A stretch of DNA of 64,000 bases from Schnuerera sp. xch1 (GCF_019931165.1 NZ_JAIOUP010000007.1:1-64000); one strand, 5' to 3'. Positions 20,657-30,688 are shown, numbered from the stretch's first letter. Numbers and translations: made by a program. Notes: generated by a model not told the origin, from the sequence alone.

Positions 20657-21706
20657 TCATACTTCTATAATATTTCCTCCTGAAGCCTTCTTTAACCTAT
20701 TCATTATTGCAATACCTATATGTGATAATTCTACACCCTCAGAAAGAATTATATCCACATTTTTTTTATCAAATAATCTTATAGCATTAAATAAATTGTG
20801 TGCAATTGTTTCCTTATTTTTTCTACTGCCTACAGAAATTACAATTTCTTCATCATATCTATCTTTTGTTTCATCTGTAGCCATTATTCCCACTGATTTG
20901 CCTTGCTTTGTTAATTCATTTGACTTTTCCTTTATAGTATTTACTATATTGTCAACTTCCCCTGTGAACACAATCATATCAGCCTTTGGAGCATAATGTC
21001 TATATTTTTGCCCAGGAGACTTTGGAATTATATTTTCGTTATCCTTTATTATACTTAAATCAAATTCTACATTAGGAATTATGTATTGCAGATCTTCTAA
21101 AGTTATACCTCCAGGTCTTAATATCATGGGTATATTTCCTGTTAGGTCCAAAACAGTGGATTCTAAACCTACACCTGTAGCTCCGCCATCTATTATCATG
21201 TCAACTTTACCATATAAATCCTCTATTACATGTTGAACCGATGTAGGACTAGGCTTACCAGAAGTGTTAGCCGAAGGTGCAGCAATAGGTACACCGCTCA
21301 TTTCAATAAGCTTCAATGCAATGGAATTATTAGGCATCCTTATGGCTACAGTATCAAGGCCAGCTGTTATAATATCTGGTATGGCATCACTTCTTTGAAA
21401 TAACATGGTCAATGGTCCTGGCCAATATTTTTCCATTAATCTTTCTGCCTCTGTAGAAATTGATTTTACCAAAGACTTAACTTCTTTCATTGATGATACA
21501 TGAAGTATCAACGGATTGTCTTGAGGTCTACCTTTTGCATGGAATATTTTTAACACCGCTTCTTCATCAAGACCATTGGCTCCAAGACCATATACGGTCT
21601 CTGTCGGGAATACTACTAATTTCCCTTCTTTGATATATTTAGCACCTTCCATTATAAGTTTTCTTTCTGAATTTATATTATTCACTTTTACTATTTTAGT
21701 TTCCAT
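20657..21706 (-). CDS. tsaC: Threonylcarbamoyl-AMP synthase (Sua5/YwlC type)
   Basis: It makes threonylcarbamoyl-AMP from threonine, bicarbonate and ATP for the t6A37 tRNA modification. At 349 residues it is the long Sua5 form: an N-terminal YrdC domain (VVFPTETVYGLGAN, KGRPQDNPL, APSANTSGKPSPTS) to about residue 205 and a C-terminal Sua5 domain. The linker SPGQKYRHYAPKA is the conserved segment that gates the active site. It is the first gene of the tsaC-ywlE-rpiB-upp run. Confidence 0.95.
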   Translation of the reverse strand: METKIVKVNNINSERKLIMEGAKYIKEGKLVVFPTETVYGLGANGLDEEAVLKIFHAKGRPQDNPLILHVSSMKEVKSLVKSISTEAERLMEKYWPGPLTMLFQRSDAIPDIITAGLDTVAIRMPNNSIALKLIEMSGVPIAAPSANTSGKPSPTSVQHVIEDLYGKVDMIIDGGATGVGLESTVLDLTGNIPMILRPGGITLEDLQYIIPNVEFDLSIIKDNENIIPKSPGQKYRHYAPKADMIVFTGEVDNIVNTIKEKSNELTKQGKSVGIMATDETKDRYDEEIVISVGSRKNKETIAHNLFNAIRLFDKKNVDIILSEGVELSHIGIAIMNRLKKASGGNIIEV

Positions 21707-21857
21707 AATGTCCCTTCTTTTTTATTTTTTCAACTATATATTATACATTATTTTATCAATTATTAAAACAATACAAGAAATAAACTGAAATCGAATATAT
21801 AAATTTAGTTCTTAATATTTTAATGTTGTAATATTAATAGAATGAAAGGGTGAGAAT

Positions 21858-22574
21858 ATGTATAATTTATTTTATATAACATTGTGTGGATTTTTAGTAG
21901 GTATGCTAGGCACAGGGTTAGGCGGGATTGCCTCTCTATTTGTTAAAAATACAAACCGAATAATGAGCTTTCTGTTGGGAATAACTGGCGGTTTCATGTT
22001 ATTTATTGTAACTTTTCATCTTCTTCCAGAATCATTCTTTGTATCAGGGAGTATAATTACAACAATTATAGGGATAATATTGGGTATTTTATTGATTATA
22101 TTTATTGAAAACCATATAGAACGTATGTCCAAAAACCCCTTTATAAAGAGCAGCTTGTTATTGGGTATCAGCATAGCAATACATAATTTCCCTGAAGGAT
22201 TAGCTTTGGGATCTAGTTTTTTGACTATGTCTCACTTAGGACCAACCCTCTCTATAGCTATGCTATTGCATAATATTCCAGAAGGAATATCAATGGCTAT
22301 TCCAATGAAGATTAGTAAACAATCCCCTTTTAAAATCATATTATGTACATTATTAATAGGTGCTCCTACAGGAATAGGTGCTCTTTTAGGTGGATATTTA
22401 GGAACATTTTCACCTCACATAATTGCTCTATGTTTATCCTTCGCAGGAGGCACTATGCTTTATATAATCTGTGATGAAATAATACCAAATGCTAAAACCC
22501 TTCACAAAGGAAGGGCTTCATCAATAGGAATAGTATCAGGATTTATTGCTGGAATAATATTATATTTCAAATAA
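21858..22574 (+). CDS. ZIP-family divalent metal transporter
   Basis: This 238-residue membrane protein has about eight helices. Helices 4 and 5 contain the paired metal-site motifs HNFPEGLALG and HNIPEGISMAIP, the ZIP signature. It probably moves Zn2+, Fe2+ or Mn2+ into the cytosol, but the metal cannot be told. The ATG follows GAAAGGGTGAGAAT. It is a lone plus-strand gene, convergent with prfA (16 bp apart) and divergent from tsaC. Confidence 0.9.
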   Translation: MYNLFYITLCGFLVGMLGTGLGGIASLFVKNTNRIMSFLLGITGGFMLFIVTFHLLPESFFVSGSIITTIIGIILGILLIIFIENHIERMSKNPFIKSSLLLGISIAIHNFPEGLALGSSFLTMSHLGPTLSIAMLLHNIPEGISMAIPMKISKQSPFKIILCTLLIGAPTGIGALLGGYLGTFSPHIIALCLSFAGGTMLYIICDEIIPNAKTLHKGRASSIGIVSGFIAGIILYFK

Positions 22575-22590
22575 GACATGAAATCGTATT

Positions 22591-23658
22591 TTATCCTACT
22601 TGTTTTAATTTTTCTGCTTGATCTGATGTTACAAGAGCATCTATCATCTCATCTAACTCTCCATCTAAGAATGAGTCTAATCTGTGGACCGTTTTATTTA
22701 TCCTGTGGTCTGTTATTCTTCCTTGTGGGAAGTTATATGTTCTTATTCTTTCGGATCTATCTCCTGACCCAACTTGACTTCTTCTTTCCTGTGCTATTTC
22801 ATCATGTTGTTCCCTCATCATTTTATCATACAGTCTACTCTTCAATATTTTCATGGCCTTATCTTTATTCTTATGTTGTGATTTCTCATCTTGACAGGAA
22901 ACAACCATTCCAGTTGGAATATGAGTTAGTCTTACTGCAGAATCCGTTGTGTTAACACTTTGACCTCCATTTCCTGAAGATCGATATACGTCTACTCTTA
23001 TATCACTTGCATTTATTTCTATATCTATATCTTCTGCTTCAGGTAGTACTGCTACTGTAGAAGTAGATGTATGGATTCTACCACTGGATTCTGTCTCAGG
23101 AACTCTCTGAACTCTATGAACACCAGACTCATATTTTAATTTGCTATAAGCACCATTACCTTTTATCATGAATATGGCTTCTTTAAATCCACCTACTCCC
23201 TGTTCACTGGTACTCATTATTTCAACTTTCCAGCCTTGTCTTTCTGCATATCTACTATACATTCTAAGTAGATCTCCAGCAAATAGTCCAGCTTCATCTC
23301 CACCAGCACCTGCTCTTATTTCAACAATAACATTTTTCTCATCATTTGGATCCTTTGGTATTAAAAGAATCTTTAGCTCTTCTTCTAAGCTTTTAATAGC
23401 TTTTTCATTTTCAGCAACCTCTTCCTTTAATAATTCCTTCATTTCATCATCCAAATTTTCCTTTAACATTTCCTTATCCTCTTCTAAAGTCTCTATGGTC
23501 TTATTATATTCTCTATACTTCATCACAATAGGTTCTATCTCTGCATGTTCCTTAACTAATCTCTGCCATTCACTTGTTTTGTTTATTATCTCGGGATCTA
23601 TTATCTTCTTGCCTAATTCCTTATATCTATTTTCAATAAAGGATAATTTTTCTAACAT
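22591..23658 (-). CDS. prfA: Peptide chain release factor 1
   Basis: It ends translation at UAA and UAG. The 355 residues match RF1. The catalytic GGQ lies in [20 protein letters not shown], and its Gln is the methylation target of PrmC. The N-terminal helical domain, [19 protein letters not shown] and the C-terminal [18 protein letters not shown] are all present. The ATG follows AAAGGAGGTAAAAT. The chromate-transporter pair separates it from prmC. Confidence 0.97.
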   Translation of the reverse strand: MLEKLSFIENRYKELGKKIIDPEIINKTSEWQRLVKEHAEIEPIVMKYREYNKTIETLEEDKEMLKENLDDEMKELLKEEVAENEKAIKSLEEELKILLIPKDPNDEKNVIVEIRAGAGGDEAGLFAGDLLRMYSRYAERQGWKVEIMSTSEQGVGGFKEAIFMIKGNGAYSKLKYESGVHRVQRVPETESSGRIHTSTSTVAVLPEAEDIDIEINASDIRVDVYRSSGNGGQSVNTTDSAVRLTHIPTGMVVSCQDEKSQHKNKDKAMKILKSRLYDKMMREQHDEIAQERRSQVGSGDRSERIRTYNFPQGRITDHRINKTVHRLDSFLDGELDEMIDALVTSDQAEKLKQVG

Positions 23659-23753
23659 ATTTTACCTCCTTTCTAGCTTATACCTTATTACATTATAATC
23701 CATACTGTTACATGTATATTATACCATGAATCACTACAAAGAATCCAACCCTA

Positions 23754-24293
23754 TCATTCTCTTCTTTCATCTCTTTTCCCATAATAAAGTATCGCAAATA
23801 TACCTCCAATTAAAATCAAATAAATAGGACTTATGTCTGTAAATATTATTATTAGAGTAGTAACTACAGCCAATAATAATCTTATATTAGTAAGCTGCGA
23901 TGTTTTTATAAGTTTATATACTGCTGACGCTATCAGTGCAACTACTGCCGGCCTTATTCCTAAAAACATCTGCTCTATAATAGGGTTATCCCTAAATTGA
24001 AAGAACACGGTAGCAACTAATAATATGATTAAAAAAGAAGGTAACGCAGTACCTAAACAGGAAACCAAAGCTCCTTTTAATCCCTTTAATCTATATCCTA
24101 AATATATACTGATATTTATGGCTATAGCTCCAGGAGATCCCTGAGCTATGGCAATAGCATCTATAAATTCATCTTCTTTAACCCATTTTTTCTTATCCAC
24201 TAGTTCTTTTTGAATAATTGGTATCATAGCGTATCCGCCACCAATTGTAAAAGCCCCTACTTTGAAAAAAGTTTTGAACATATCAAAAAGCAT
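23754..24293 (-). CDS. Chromate transporter family protein, half-size (second of pair)
   Basis: The 179 residues form about five to six helices and show the CHR-family opening FKVGAFTIGGGYAMIPIIQKELVDKK, with the later GSPGAIAINISIYLGYRLKG. It is a single CHR domain, so the working unit is probably a heterodimer with the adjacent paralogue. The family is named for chromate efflux, but many members have unknown substrates. It follows its partner by 14 bp and ends in a basic, charged tail. Confidence 0.88.
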   Translation of the reverse strand: MLFDMFKTFFKVGAFTIGGGYAMIPIIQKELVDKKKWVKEDEFIDAIAIAQGSPGAIAINISIYLGYRLKGLKGALVSCLGTALPSFLIILLVATVFFQFRDNPIIEQMFLGIRPAVVALIASAVYKLIKTSQLTNIRLLLAVVTTLIIIFTDISPIYLILIGGIFAILYYGKRDERRE

Positions 24294-24307
24294 CTACTTC
24301 ACCTACC

Positions 24308-24829
24308 CTAATAGAGTATTACTCCAATTAATCCTGCAAGCACTATTGCAAGTATAGGATTAAACTTTTTAAAAGTTACAAGATAAAATATGAATATACT
24401 TATGATTACTGATTTAACATCTATATAAGCATCCACCGCAACAGATACAGCTGCTGAAGCTATCAATCCTAATACAATTGGTCTGATACCTTTAAAAAAA
24501 TAATCAGTATAAGGGGAATCCTTAAATTTATTTACAAAATGAAAAATAATGCTTATCACTACAAAGGAAGGCAGTATGACTGCAAATGTAGCCACCATAG
24601 ATCCTAAAAGCCCTGACACCCTATATCCTAAGAAAGTTGCCATATTTATTGAAACAGGACCTGGAGTCATTTCTGCTATGGCTAAAACATCTATAAATTT
24701 TGCATTTGTTAGCCAATTATGAATATCAATCACCGTTTCTTTCATTAAGGGAAGCATAGCGTATCCTCCGCCAAAACTAAAAGCTCCTATTTTAAAAAAA
24801 GCCATAAATAATTTAATTAAAATAGTCAT
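24308..24829 (-). CDS. Chromate transporter family protein, half-size (first of pair)
   Basis: The 173 residues are homologous to the next gene: FKIGAFSFGGGYAMLPLMKETV and MTPGPVSINMATFLGYRVSG. It is a single-domain CHR protein, paired in tandem as in Bacillus YwrA/YwrB. A TTG three codons earlier is possible, but the ATG used here stands nine bases after GGAG. It begins 5 bp after the prmC stop, so it is in the prmC transcript. Confidence 0.88.
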   Translation of the reverse strand: MTILIKLFMAFFKIGAFSFGGGYAMLPLMKETVIDIHNWLTNAKFIDVLAIAEMTPGPVSINMATFLGYRVSGLLGSMVATFAVILPSFVVISIIFHFVNKFKDSPYTDYFFKGIRPIVLGLIASAAVSVAVDAYIDVKSVIISIFIFYLVTFKKFNPILAIVLAGLIGVILY

Positions 24830-24834
24830 CCGCT

Positions 24835-25698
24835 TCAACTCCTTCGTTCCTTAACACCAAGAACTACCCTATCCAATCCCTGTAGATCTTTCAATATTTT
24901 AATATCTTTAAATCCTTCATCCGTCATCATGCTTTTTATTTGTTGACCTTGGTCATAACCTATTTCAAAGATCAATAATCCTTTTTCTATTAAATACCTT
25001 TTGCTATCAGGAATTATTCTTCTATAAAAGTCAAGTCCATCTTTTCCTCCATCCAATGCTTTCATAGGTTCATAATCCTTTACTTCCCTTTGTAAAGTTT
25101 CTATGTCATTTTTAGGTATATATGGTGGATTAGATGCTATTATATGAAACCTGTTTTCTTCATTTATTCCCTCAAATAAATTGCTTTCCATCAATATTAC
25201 ATTATCTAGATTATACCTATTCTTGTTTATATTGGCAACCTTCAAAGAAACATCACTAATATCAGTACCGTAAACATTGACATTTCTTTTATAATAGGCA
25301 ATACTCAATCCAATGGCTCCACTACCTATGCCTATGTCTAAAATGTTTATAGGTTGGTTATTATGATTTTCCTCTATATATGATAAAACATATTCCACCA
25401 ATATCTCAGTATCTGATCGTGGAATCAAAACCCCTTCTTCTACATAAAAATCCAGTCCCATAAATTCCTTCTTATTTATTATATATTGAATAGGATATCC
25501 TTTTGATCTTTTCTCCATCAATTCTAAAAATTTATCCACAATGACCTGGGATACTTCTTCTTTTCCGTGAGTATATATATGTGTGTTATCCACATTTAAT
25601 AATTCACCTAATAAAAGGGTAGCTTCCAATACGGGATTACCATATTGTCTACCCTTTATCATATTCGCACCTTTTTTAAGCAACTGGTTTATTTCCAC
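24835..25698 (-). CDS. prmC: Release factor glutamine methyltransferase PrmC
   Basis: It methylates the GGQ glutamine of release factors with SAM. The 287 residues have an N-terminal helical domain and a Rossmann methyltransferase with motif I ILDIGIGSGAIGLS and the catalytic NPPY (IIASNPPYIPK). VLIPRSDTEILVEYVL is the usual linker. The start is GTG after AGGAGGAAGATGT and overlaps the previous gene by 10 bp. prfA, its substrate gene, is two genes downstream. Confidence 0.95.
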   Translation of the reverse strand: MEINQLLKKGANMIKGRQYGNPVLEATLLLGELLNVDNTHIYTHGKEEVSQVIVDKFLELMEKRSKGYPIQYIINKKEFMGLDFYVEEGVLIPRSDTEILVEYVLSYIEENHNNQPINILDIGIGSGAIGLSIAYYKRNVNVYGTDISDVSLKVANINKNRYNLDNVILMESNLFEGINEENRFHIIASNPPYIPKNDIETLQREVKDYEPMKALDGGKDGLDFYRRIIPDSKRYLIEKGLLIFEIGYDQGQQIKSMMTDEGFKDIKILKDLQGLDRVVLGVKERRS

Positions 25699-26648
25699 AC
25701 ATCTTCCTCCTTGTTTCCAGTTAATACAGCTTTCAAGGCCTGTATAGCAACTTCTATTTGGCTTCCGTCAGGTTCCTTTACTGTTGCTATCTTCTGCAAA
25801 AACAGGCCAGGATATGATATATAATATGCCAATTTGGAATTGCTCTTCCCAATAAATTTATTTATCTCATAGGAAATTCCAGCTATTACTGGAAGCATTA
25901 ATAGCCTTACTAAAAATCTCTGTAAAGGATTTGGCCATCCAAAGAAGGAAAGAACCAAAATGCTTACAATCATTACCATAAATAAAAAACTAGTTCCACA
26001 TCTAGGATGAAGAATAGGATATTTCTTTACATTTTCAACAGTCAATTCGTCGCCATTTTCATAACAATGAATGGTCTTATGTTCTGCACCATGATACTCA
26101 AATACTCTACCAACCTCATCCATTTTAGATACTGATACTACATATATTAGGAATAAGATTATGCGTATTAGCCCTTCTAACAAATTCATCAAAAATGAAG
26201 ATTCTATTGCATTTTTAAAAAAATTAGTTACGAAGGTTGGTAATAATATAAAAAGGCCAACACTTAATAGCAAAGATACTAATAAGGTAATTACAATCTC
26301 CGCATCTTCTGCTTTATCCTTAAATATTTTTTCTAAAATAGTCTCAGCTTTCTTATTGTCTTCATCTTCTTCTATGTCAAAAAATTCAGCAGAATACATT
26401 AAAGCCCTCAATCCAAAGGACAATGATTCCACTAATCCTACTACACCTCTAATTAATGGCAACTTGAAAAATTTATACCTCATACCTAGTGTATTTAATT
26501 TCTCTTTTTTTAATATTATTTCATCATCTGGTTTTCTTACTGCTATGGCCACATCTTTTGGGCCTCGCATCAATATACCTTCAATTAGGGCTTGACCGCC
26601 AATAGTTGTTATATGTTTAGGAGTTCTATTCAAATCTTTTATCTTCAA
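25689..26648 (-). CDS. DUF1385 membrane protein (YqhQ-like)
   Basis: The 319 residues start with a conserved cytosolic region IGGQALIEGILMRGPKDVAIAVRKPD. Four or so membrane helices follow (about 105-165 and 205-255), with the motif EYHGAEHKTIHCYENG between them and PILHPRCGTSFLFMVM. These are hallmarks of DUF1385 (YqhQ). The function is not established. The gene regularly sits between rpmE and prmC in Clostridia. The start is TTG after GAGGGGTTGATTAA. Confidence 0.88.
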   Translation of the reverse strand: MKIKDLNRTPKHITTIGGQALIEGILMRGPKDVAIAVRKPDDEIILKKEKLNTLGMRYKFFKLPLIRGVVGLVESLSFGLRALMYSAEFFDIEEDEDNKKAETILEKIFKDKAEDAEIVITLLVSLLLSVGLFILLPTFVTNFFKNAIESSFLMNLLEGLIRIILFLIYVVSVSKMDEVGRVFEYHGAEHKTIHCYENGDELTVENVKKYPILHPRCGTSFLFMVMIVSILVLSFFGWPNPLQRFLVRLLMLPVIAGISYEINKFIGKSNSKLAYYISYPGLFLQKIATVKEPDGSQIEVAIQALKAVLTGNKEEDVWK

Positions 26649-26760
26649 TTAATCAACCCCTCTCTATCAATTCATAATTATTCAAGTCATTCTATCGGAT
26701 ATTTTTGGTGACCACAGTTTACCTCTAACTTAAAATACATCGTCAATCCTCTTAAATAAA

Positions 26761-26793
26761 AATTAAAGGTTAGTTGCCTAGAGCATCTAACCT
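26761..26793 (-). terminator. Terminator after rpmE
   Basis: AGGTTAG (26767-26773) pairs with CTAACCT (26787-26793). Inner TGC/GCA pairs add to the stem. On the minus strand the stem is followed by TTAATTTTTATTT. It separates rpmE from the DUF1385 gene. Confidence 0.7.
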
Positions 26794-26806
26794 ACATTAA
26801 TACAGA

Positions 26807-27007
26807 TTAATCCATGCCATATTTTTTCTTGAATTTTTCAACACGTCCACCACGTTCAGCAGTTTTTTGACGTCCTGTATAGAATGGATGACATTCTGAA
26901 CAAACTTCTACTCTTAATTCTTTTTTTGTTGAGCCTGTTTTAAATGTATTTCCACACGCACATTTTACTGTTGTTTCGTAATATTCTGGATGAATGCCCT
27001 TCTTCAT
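26807..27007 (-). CDS. rpmE: Ribosomal protein bL31 (zinc-binding form)
   Basis: This 66-residue protein of the large ribosomal subunit bridges the 30S head. Cysteines in KCACGNTF and [12 protein letters not shown] form the zinc site of the C+ type. The end KFKKKYGMD is typical. The frame is open for seven more codons upstream, but ATG at [10 protein letters not shown] follows GAGGTGAAAATA and matches the family N-terminus. Confidence 0.96.
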   Translation of the reverse strand: MKKGIHPEYYETTVKCACGNTFKTGSTKKELRVEVCSECHPFYTGRQKTAERGGRVEKFKKKYGMD

Positions 27008-27070
27008 TATTTTCACCTCGCAATACAATTTTGACCAGTTTATTATAGCATAAAACTTTAATTAATTCAA

Positions 27071-28480
27071 CTAATACCAAATTTTATTTCTCATCTTTAC
27101 TATGAACTCTTCATTTGTTTTAGCCTGCATTAAATTATCTATTAATGTTTCTGTCACTTCTTGTGCTGGAGAATTTCCTAATGCTTTTCTAATTCCCCAT
27201 ATTGTTTCCAGTTCTCCTTGACTCAACAATAGATCTTCTCTTCTAGTTCCTGACTTATTGATATCCAATGCAGGGAATATTCTTTTTTCTGAAAGTCTTC
27301 TATCTAAATGTATCTCCATATTTCCTGTACCTTTAAATTCCTCAAATATAACATCGTCCATTCTGCTACCTGTATCAACTAACGCAGTAGCTAAAACAGT
27401 TAAACTACCACCTTCTTCTAGGTTCCTAGCTGCACCAAAAAATCTCTTTGGTTTATGAAGTGCACCAGGGTCTAATCCACCTGACAATGTCCTTCCTGTT
27501 GCTGGAATCGTTAAGTTATATGCTCTAGCAAGTCGAGTAATACTATCCAATAATATAACCACATCTTTGCCATGTTCAACTAATCTTTTAGCTCTTTCAA
27601 GCACTATTTCTGCAACTTTAGTATGATGGTTTGGAAGCTCATCAAAAGTTGAATATACCACATCACCATTAACCGACCTTTGCATATCAGTAACTTCTTC
27701 TGGTCTTTCATCTATTAAAAGAACAATAATCTCTATATCGGGATGATTCTCAGATATGGCATTAGCCACAGCTTTAAGAAGAGTTGTTTTACCAGCTTTT
27801 GGCGGAGATACAATCATTCCTCGCTGTCCCTTTCCAATAGGAGCAATTAAATCGATAATTCTAGTAGAAAGGTTATTTGATGTAGTTTCTAGAGATATTC
27901 TTTTTCTTGGATATATAGGTGTTAAACTATCAAAATTTGGTCTGATTAAGGATGTTTCTGGATCAAGCCCATTAACATTTCTTACATATAGAAGTGCCTT
28001 ATACTTCTCACCAGATTTGGCAGGTCGTGTAATTCCATAAACCTTATCCCCAGTTCTGAGTTTAAATCTTCTAATTTGAGAAGGGGATACATATACGTCA
28101 TTATTTCCAGATAAGTAATTATCAGATCTCAAAAATCCATACCCATCTTGATGGATTTCTAATATCCCTTCAGCTCCGTTGATATTATCCATCTGTTCTA
28201 ATTCTTCTGTAACTTTCTCAGGTAACTTATCTATGTCTATATCTTTAATATCTATTTCTTCCCCTTTTTTCTCTCTCTTATTGTTAACATCTTTGCCATT
28301 ACCTTTATCCTTCGGATTATCTTCTTTGACAGTTTGTAAAATCAAACCAATGAGTTCATTTTTTCTGTATTTGGTTATGCTTTTAATATCTAATGTTTTA
28401 GCAATAACTCGTAGGTCATCTAATTTCTTGTTTTGTAAAATATCTAAATCCAATACTTCACCCCCAAATTTTTTTAACAT
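27071..28480 (-). CDS. rho: Transcription termination factor Rho
   Basis: This hexameric RNA helicase ends transcription. The 469 residues comprise an N-terminal Rho-N domain (about 10-50), a charged insert rich in K, E and D (about 50-95), the cold-shock-like RNA-binding domain ([16 protein letters not shown]) and an ATPase with Walker [10 protein letters not shown] and [13 protein letters not shown]. The insert makes it longer than the roughly 420-residue E. coli protein. Two starts are possible: the ATG used here and a TTG nine codons later, each after its own GGGGGT site. Confidence 0.95.
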   Translation of the reverse strand: MLKKFGGEVLDLDILQNKKLDDLRVIAKTLDIKSITKYRKNELIGLILQTVKEDNPKDKGNGKDVNNKREKKGEEIDIKDIDIDKLPEKVTEELEQMDNINGAEGILEIHQDGYGFLRSDNYLSGNNDVYVSPSQIRRFKLRTGDKVYGITRPAKSGEKYKALLYVRNVNGLDPETSLIRPNFDSLTPIYPRKRISLETTSNNLSTRIIDLIAPIGKGQRGMIVSPPKAGKTTLLKAVANAISENHPDIEIIVLLIDERPEEVTDMQRSVNGDVVYSTFDELPNHHTKVAEIVLERAKRLVEHGKDVVILLDSITRLARAYNLTIPATGRTLSGGLDPGALHKPKRFFGAARNLEEGGSLTVLATALVDTGSRMDDVIFEEFKGTGNMEIHLDRRLSEKRIFPALDINKSGTRREDLLLSQGELETIWGIRKALGNSPAQEVTETLIDNLMQAKTNEEFIVKMRNKIWY

Positions 28481-28615
28481 TCATCTACCCCCAAATTTTA
28501 AGATTCCCTCTGGTGGTTAACTGTATACCTTATCAAACTGCTTTTTTCTTCTACTAAGCTTCATCGTTTCGGGATTAATCAAAGAAATGTACAAAAGGAT
28601 GAGCATTCCTAACTA

Positions 28616-28644
28616 ATAATAACACTATAATTTTTTTAAGTCAA
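28616..28644 (-). promoter_or_regulatory. Sigma-A promoter for rho
   Basis: The minus strand has TTGACT (28644-28639), 17 bp, then TATTAT (28621-28616). It starts just past the end of the glpX gene and leaves a leader of about 130 nt before rho, a length that would allow attenuation. rho autoregulation by attenuation is known in E. coli. Nothing here proves it. Confidence 0.65.
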
Positions 28645-28648
28645 TATG

Positions 28649-29620
28649 CTATTTTGCATATTTTGGTTTTTTATCCATTCTGTGTATAGCTTCTACAAAT
28701 CTTATAGTTCCAGTCTCTGCTCTCATAACCACAGAATATGTCTTAGCCCTATTATTCCCATAGTATACAACACCTTTTAATAATTCGCCATTAGTAACGC
28801 CCGTAGCGGCAAATACTATTTCCTTTCCTTTTGCTAAGTCCTCCATAGTTAAAAGTTTATTTACATCACAAAGTCCCATTTCTTTGCATCTTTCTTTTTC
28901 CTCATCATTCATAGGGTGAAGTCTTCCTTGAAACTCTCCGCCCATACATTTTAATGCTGCTGCAGCAATAACACCCTCTGGAGCTCCTCCTGTACCTAAT
29001 AATATATCAACTCCTGAATGATCAAAACAAGTTGCAATTGCTGCTGCCACATCTCCATCTTTAAACAGCTTAATTCTCGCTCCTATGTTTCTTACCTTCT
29101 GAATTAATTCCTCATGTCTAGGTCTATCAAGCGTGGTAACTGTTATATCTGATATATTCTTATTTAAAGCTTTAGAGAGGTTTTTTAAAGTTTTATCTAT
29201 TGGCATATCTAGATTAACCTTGCCTTTAGCTTTAGGTCCTACTGCAATTTTATCCATGTACATATCTGGTGCATGCAGCAAACATCCTCTTGGTGCTACA
29301 GCAACTACAGAAATAGCATTAGCATCACCATTAGCTACAGCATTGGTTCCGTCTAATGGATCTACAGCTATATCCAATTTTATGGAACCTGGAGTAGCTT
29401 TACCAATTTGTTCACCAATATATAACATAGGTGCTTCATCCATTTCACCTTCACCTATAACTACTACTCCATCTATGGCTAAGGTATCAAACATTTTTCT
29501 CATACCATTCACAGCTGCTTGATCTGCTAAATTCTTATCTCCTCTACCAAGATACCGAGCACTATTTAATGTTGCTGCTTCTGTCACCCTAATCAAATTT
29601 AAAGCTAGATTTCTATCCAT
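28649..29620 (-). CDS. glpX: Class II fructose-1,6-bisphosphatase (GlpX), copy 1
   Basis: It removes the 1-phosphate of fructose 1,6-bisphosphate in gluconeogenesis. The 323 residues show the metal and substrate motifs of the family: GEGEMDEAPML, AVDPLDGTNAVANG and GTGGAPEGVIAAAALKCMGGEFQGRL. The ATG follows GAGGAGGATTTTTTAA. It directly follows a close paralogue, so one of the two may have another substrate such as sedoheptulose bisphosphate. Confidence 0.94.
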   Translation of the reverse strand: MDRNLALNLIRVTEAATLNSARYLGRGDKNLADQAAVNGMRKMFDTLAIDGVVVIGEGEMDEAPMLYIGEQIGKATPGSIKLDIAVDPLDGTNAVANGDANAISVVAVAPRGCLLHAPDMYMDKIAVGPKAKGKVNLDMPIDKTLKNLSKALNKNISDITVTTLDRPRHEELIQKVRNIGARIKLFKDGDVAAAIATCFDHSGVDILLGTGGAPEGVIAAAALKCMGGEFQGRLHPMNDEEKERCKEMGLCDVNKLLTMEDLAKGKEIVFAATGVTNGELLKGVVYYGNNRAKTYSVVMRAETGTIRFVEAIHRMDKKPKYAK

Positions 29621-29698
29621 TTAAAAAATCCTCCTCATTTTCCTTTTATTGTATATTACGTACTGATTGCTTAGTTTATGTCGATTAGTATATCATAT

Positions 29699-30688
29699 TT
29701 ATCTGTGCTTTTTCAATAATTCTTTCAATATATCATTTTTATTCAATCTATGGTGAGCTTCTATGAATCTTATTGTGCCTGTTTTGGATCTCATCACAAC
29801 CGAATTAGTCTTAGCTAAATTATCTCCGTAATATACTATACCTTTTAATAGATCTCCATCAGAAATTCCTGAAGCAGCAAAGAAAATGTCGTTTCCCTTA
29901 GCCAAATCATCTATAGTAAGAATTTGATCTAATTTTTCATCAGTCCATCCTAATTCCCTACACCTTTTTATTTCCTTATCACTTGAGGGCATAAGCCTTC
30001 CTTGAAAATCGCCACCCATGCACTTCAATGCAGATGCTGCAATAACACCTTCGGGAGCTTTTCCTGTATTTAACATTATATCTACACCCGTATCCTCAAA
30101 TGCAGTAGCTATGGCTGCTGCTACATCACCTTCAGCAAATAGTTTGATCCTTGCACCTACTCTTCTTACTTCGTCTATTATTGGCTGATGCCTTTCTCTA
30201 TTCTGAATTATAACTGTTAAATCAGAAATATCCTTATTTAATGCTTTAGCTACATTCAATAGATTTGTCTCAACAGAAGCGTCTATATCAATCTTTCTTT
30301 TGGCTTTAGGTCCTACAGCAATTTTTTTCATATAAGTATCTGGTGCATTCAATAGACATCCTTTTGGAGCCATTGCTATAACAGCCATAGCATTAGGTAG
30401 TCCTTTTGCTACCAAAGTAGTTCCATCCAAAGGATCTACAGCTATATCAGCCTCTATATTCATGCCTTTTCCTATTTCTTCACCAATGTATAGCATAGGT
30501 GCTTCATCTATTTCACCTTCGCCTATTACTACTTTTCCTTTGGTATTTACAAGACTAAAAGCAGCTCTCATTCCATCTACGGCAGCCTGGTCTGCTCCTA
30601 TCTTATCTCCTCTTCCCATATATCTACCTGAAGCTATAGCAGCTATTTCTGTAACTCTCACTAAAGATAAAGCTAAATCTCTGTCCAT
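29699..30688 (-). CDS. glpX: Class II fructose-1,6-bisphosphatase (GlpX), copy 2
   Basis: The 329-residue paralogue of the next gene has the same motifs: GEGEIDEAPML, AVDPLDGTTLVAKG and NTGKAPEGVIAASALKCMGGDFQGRL. GTGGAPEGV in copy 1 reads NTGKAPEGV here, a change close to the active site that might alter specificity. The frame is open upstream into IS remnant DNA. The true ATG (MDRDLALSL) follows AAAGGAGAGATTATT. In Bacillus this place is held by murAB. Confidence 0.93.
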   Translation of the reverse strand: MDRDLALSLVRVTEIAAIASGRYMGRGDKIGADQAAVDGMRAAFSLVNTKGKVVIGEGEIDEAPMLYIGEEIGKGMNIEADIAVDPLDGTTLVAKGLPNAMAVIAMAPKGCLLNAPDTYMKKIAVGPKAKRKIDIDASVETNLLNVAKALNKDISDLTVIIQNRERHQPIIDEVRRVGARIKLFAEGDVAAAIATAFEDTGVDIMLNTGKAPEGVIAASALKCMGGDFQGRLMPSSDKEIKRCRELGWTDEKLDQILTIDDLAKGNDIFFAASGISDGDLLKGIVYYGDNLAKTNSVVMRSKTGTIRFIEAHHRLNKNDILKELLKKHR

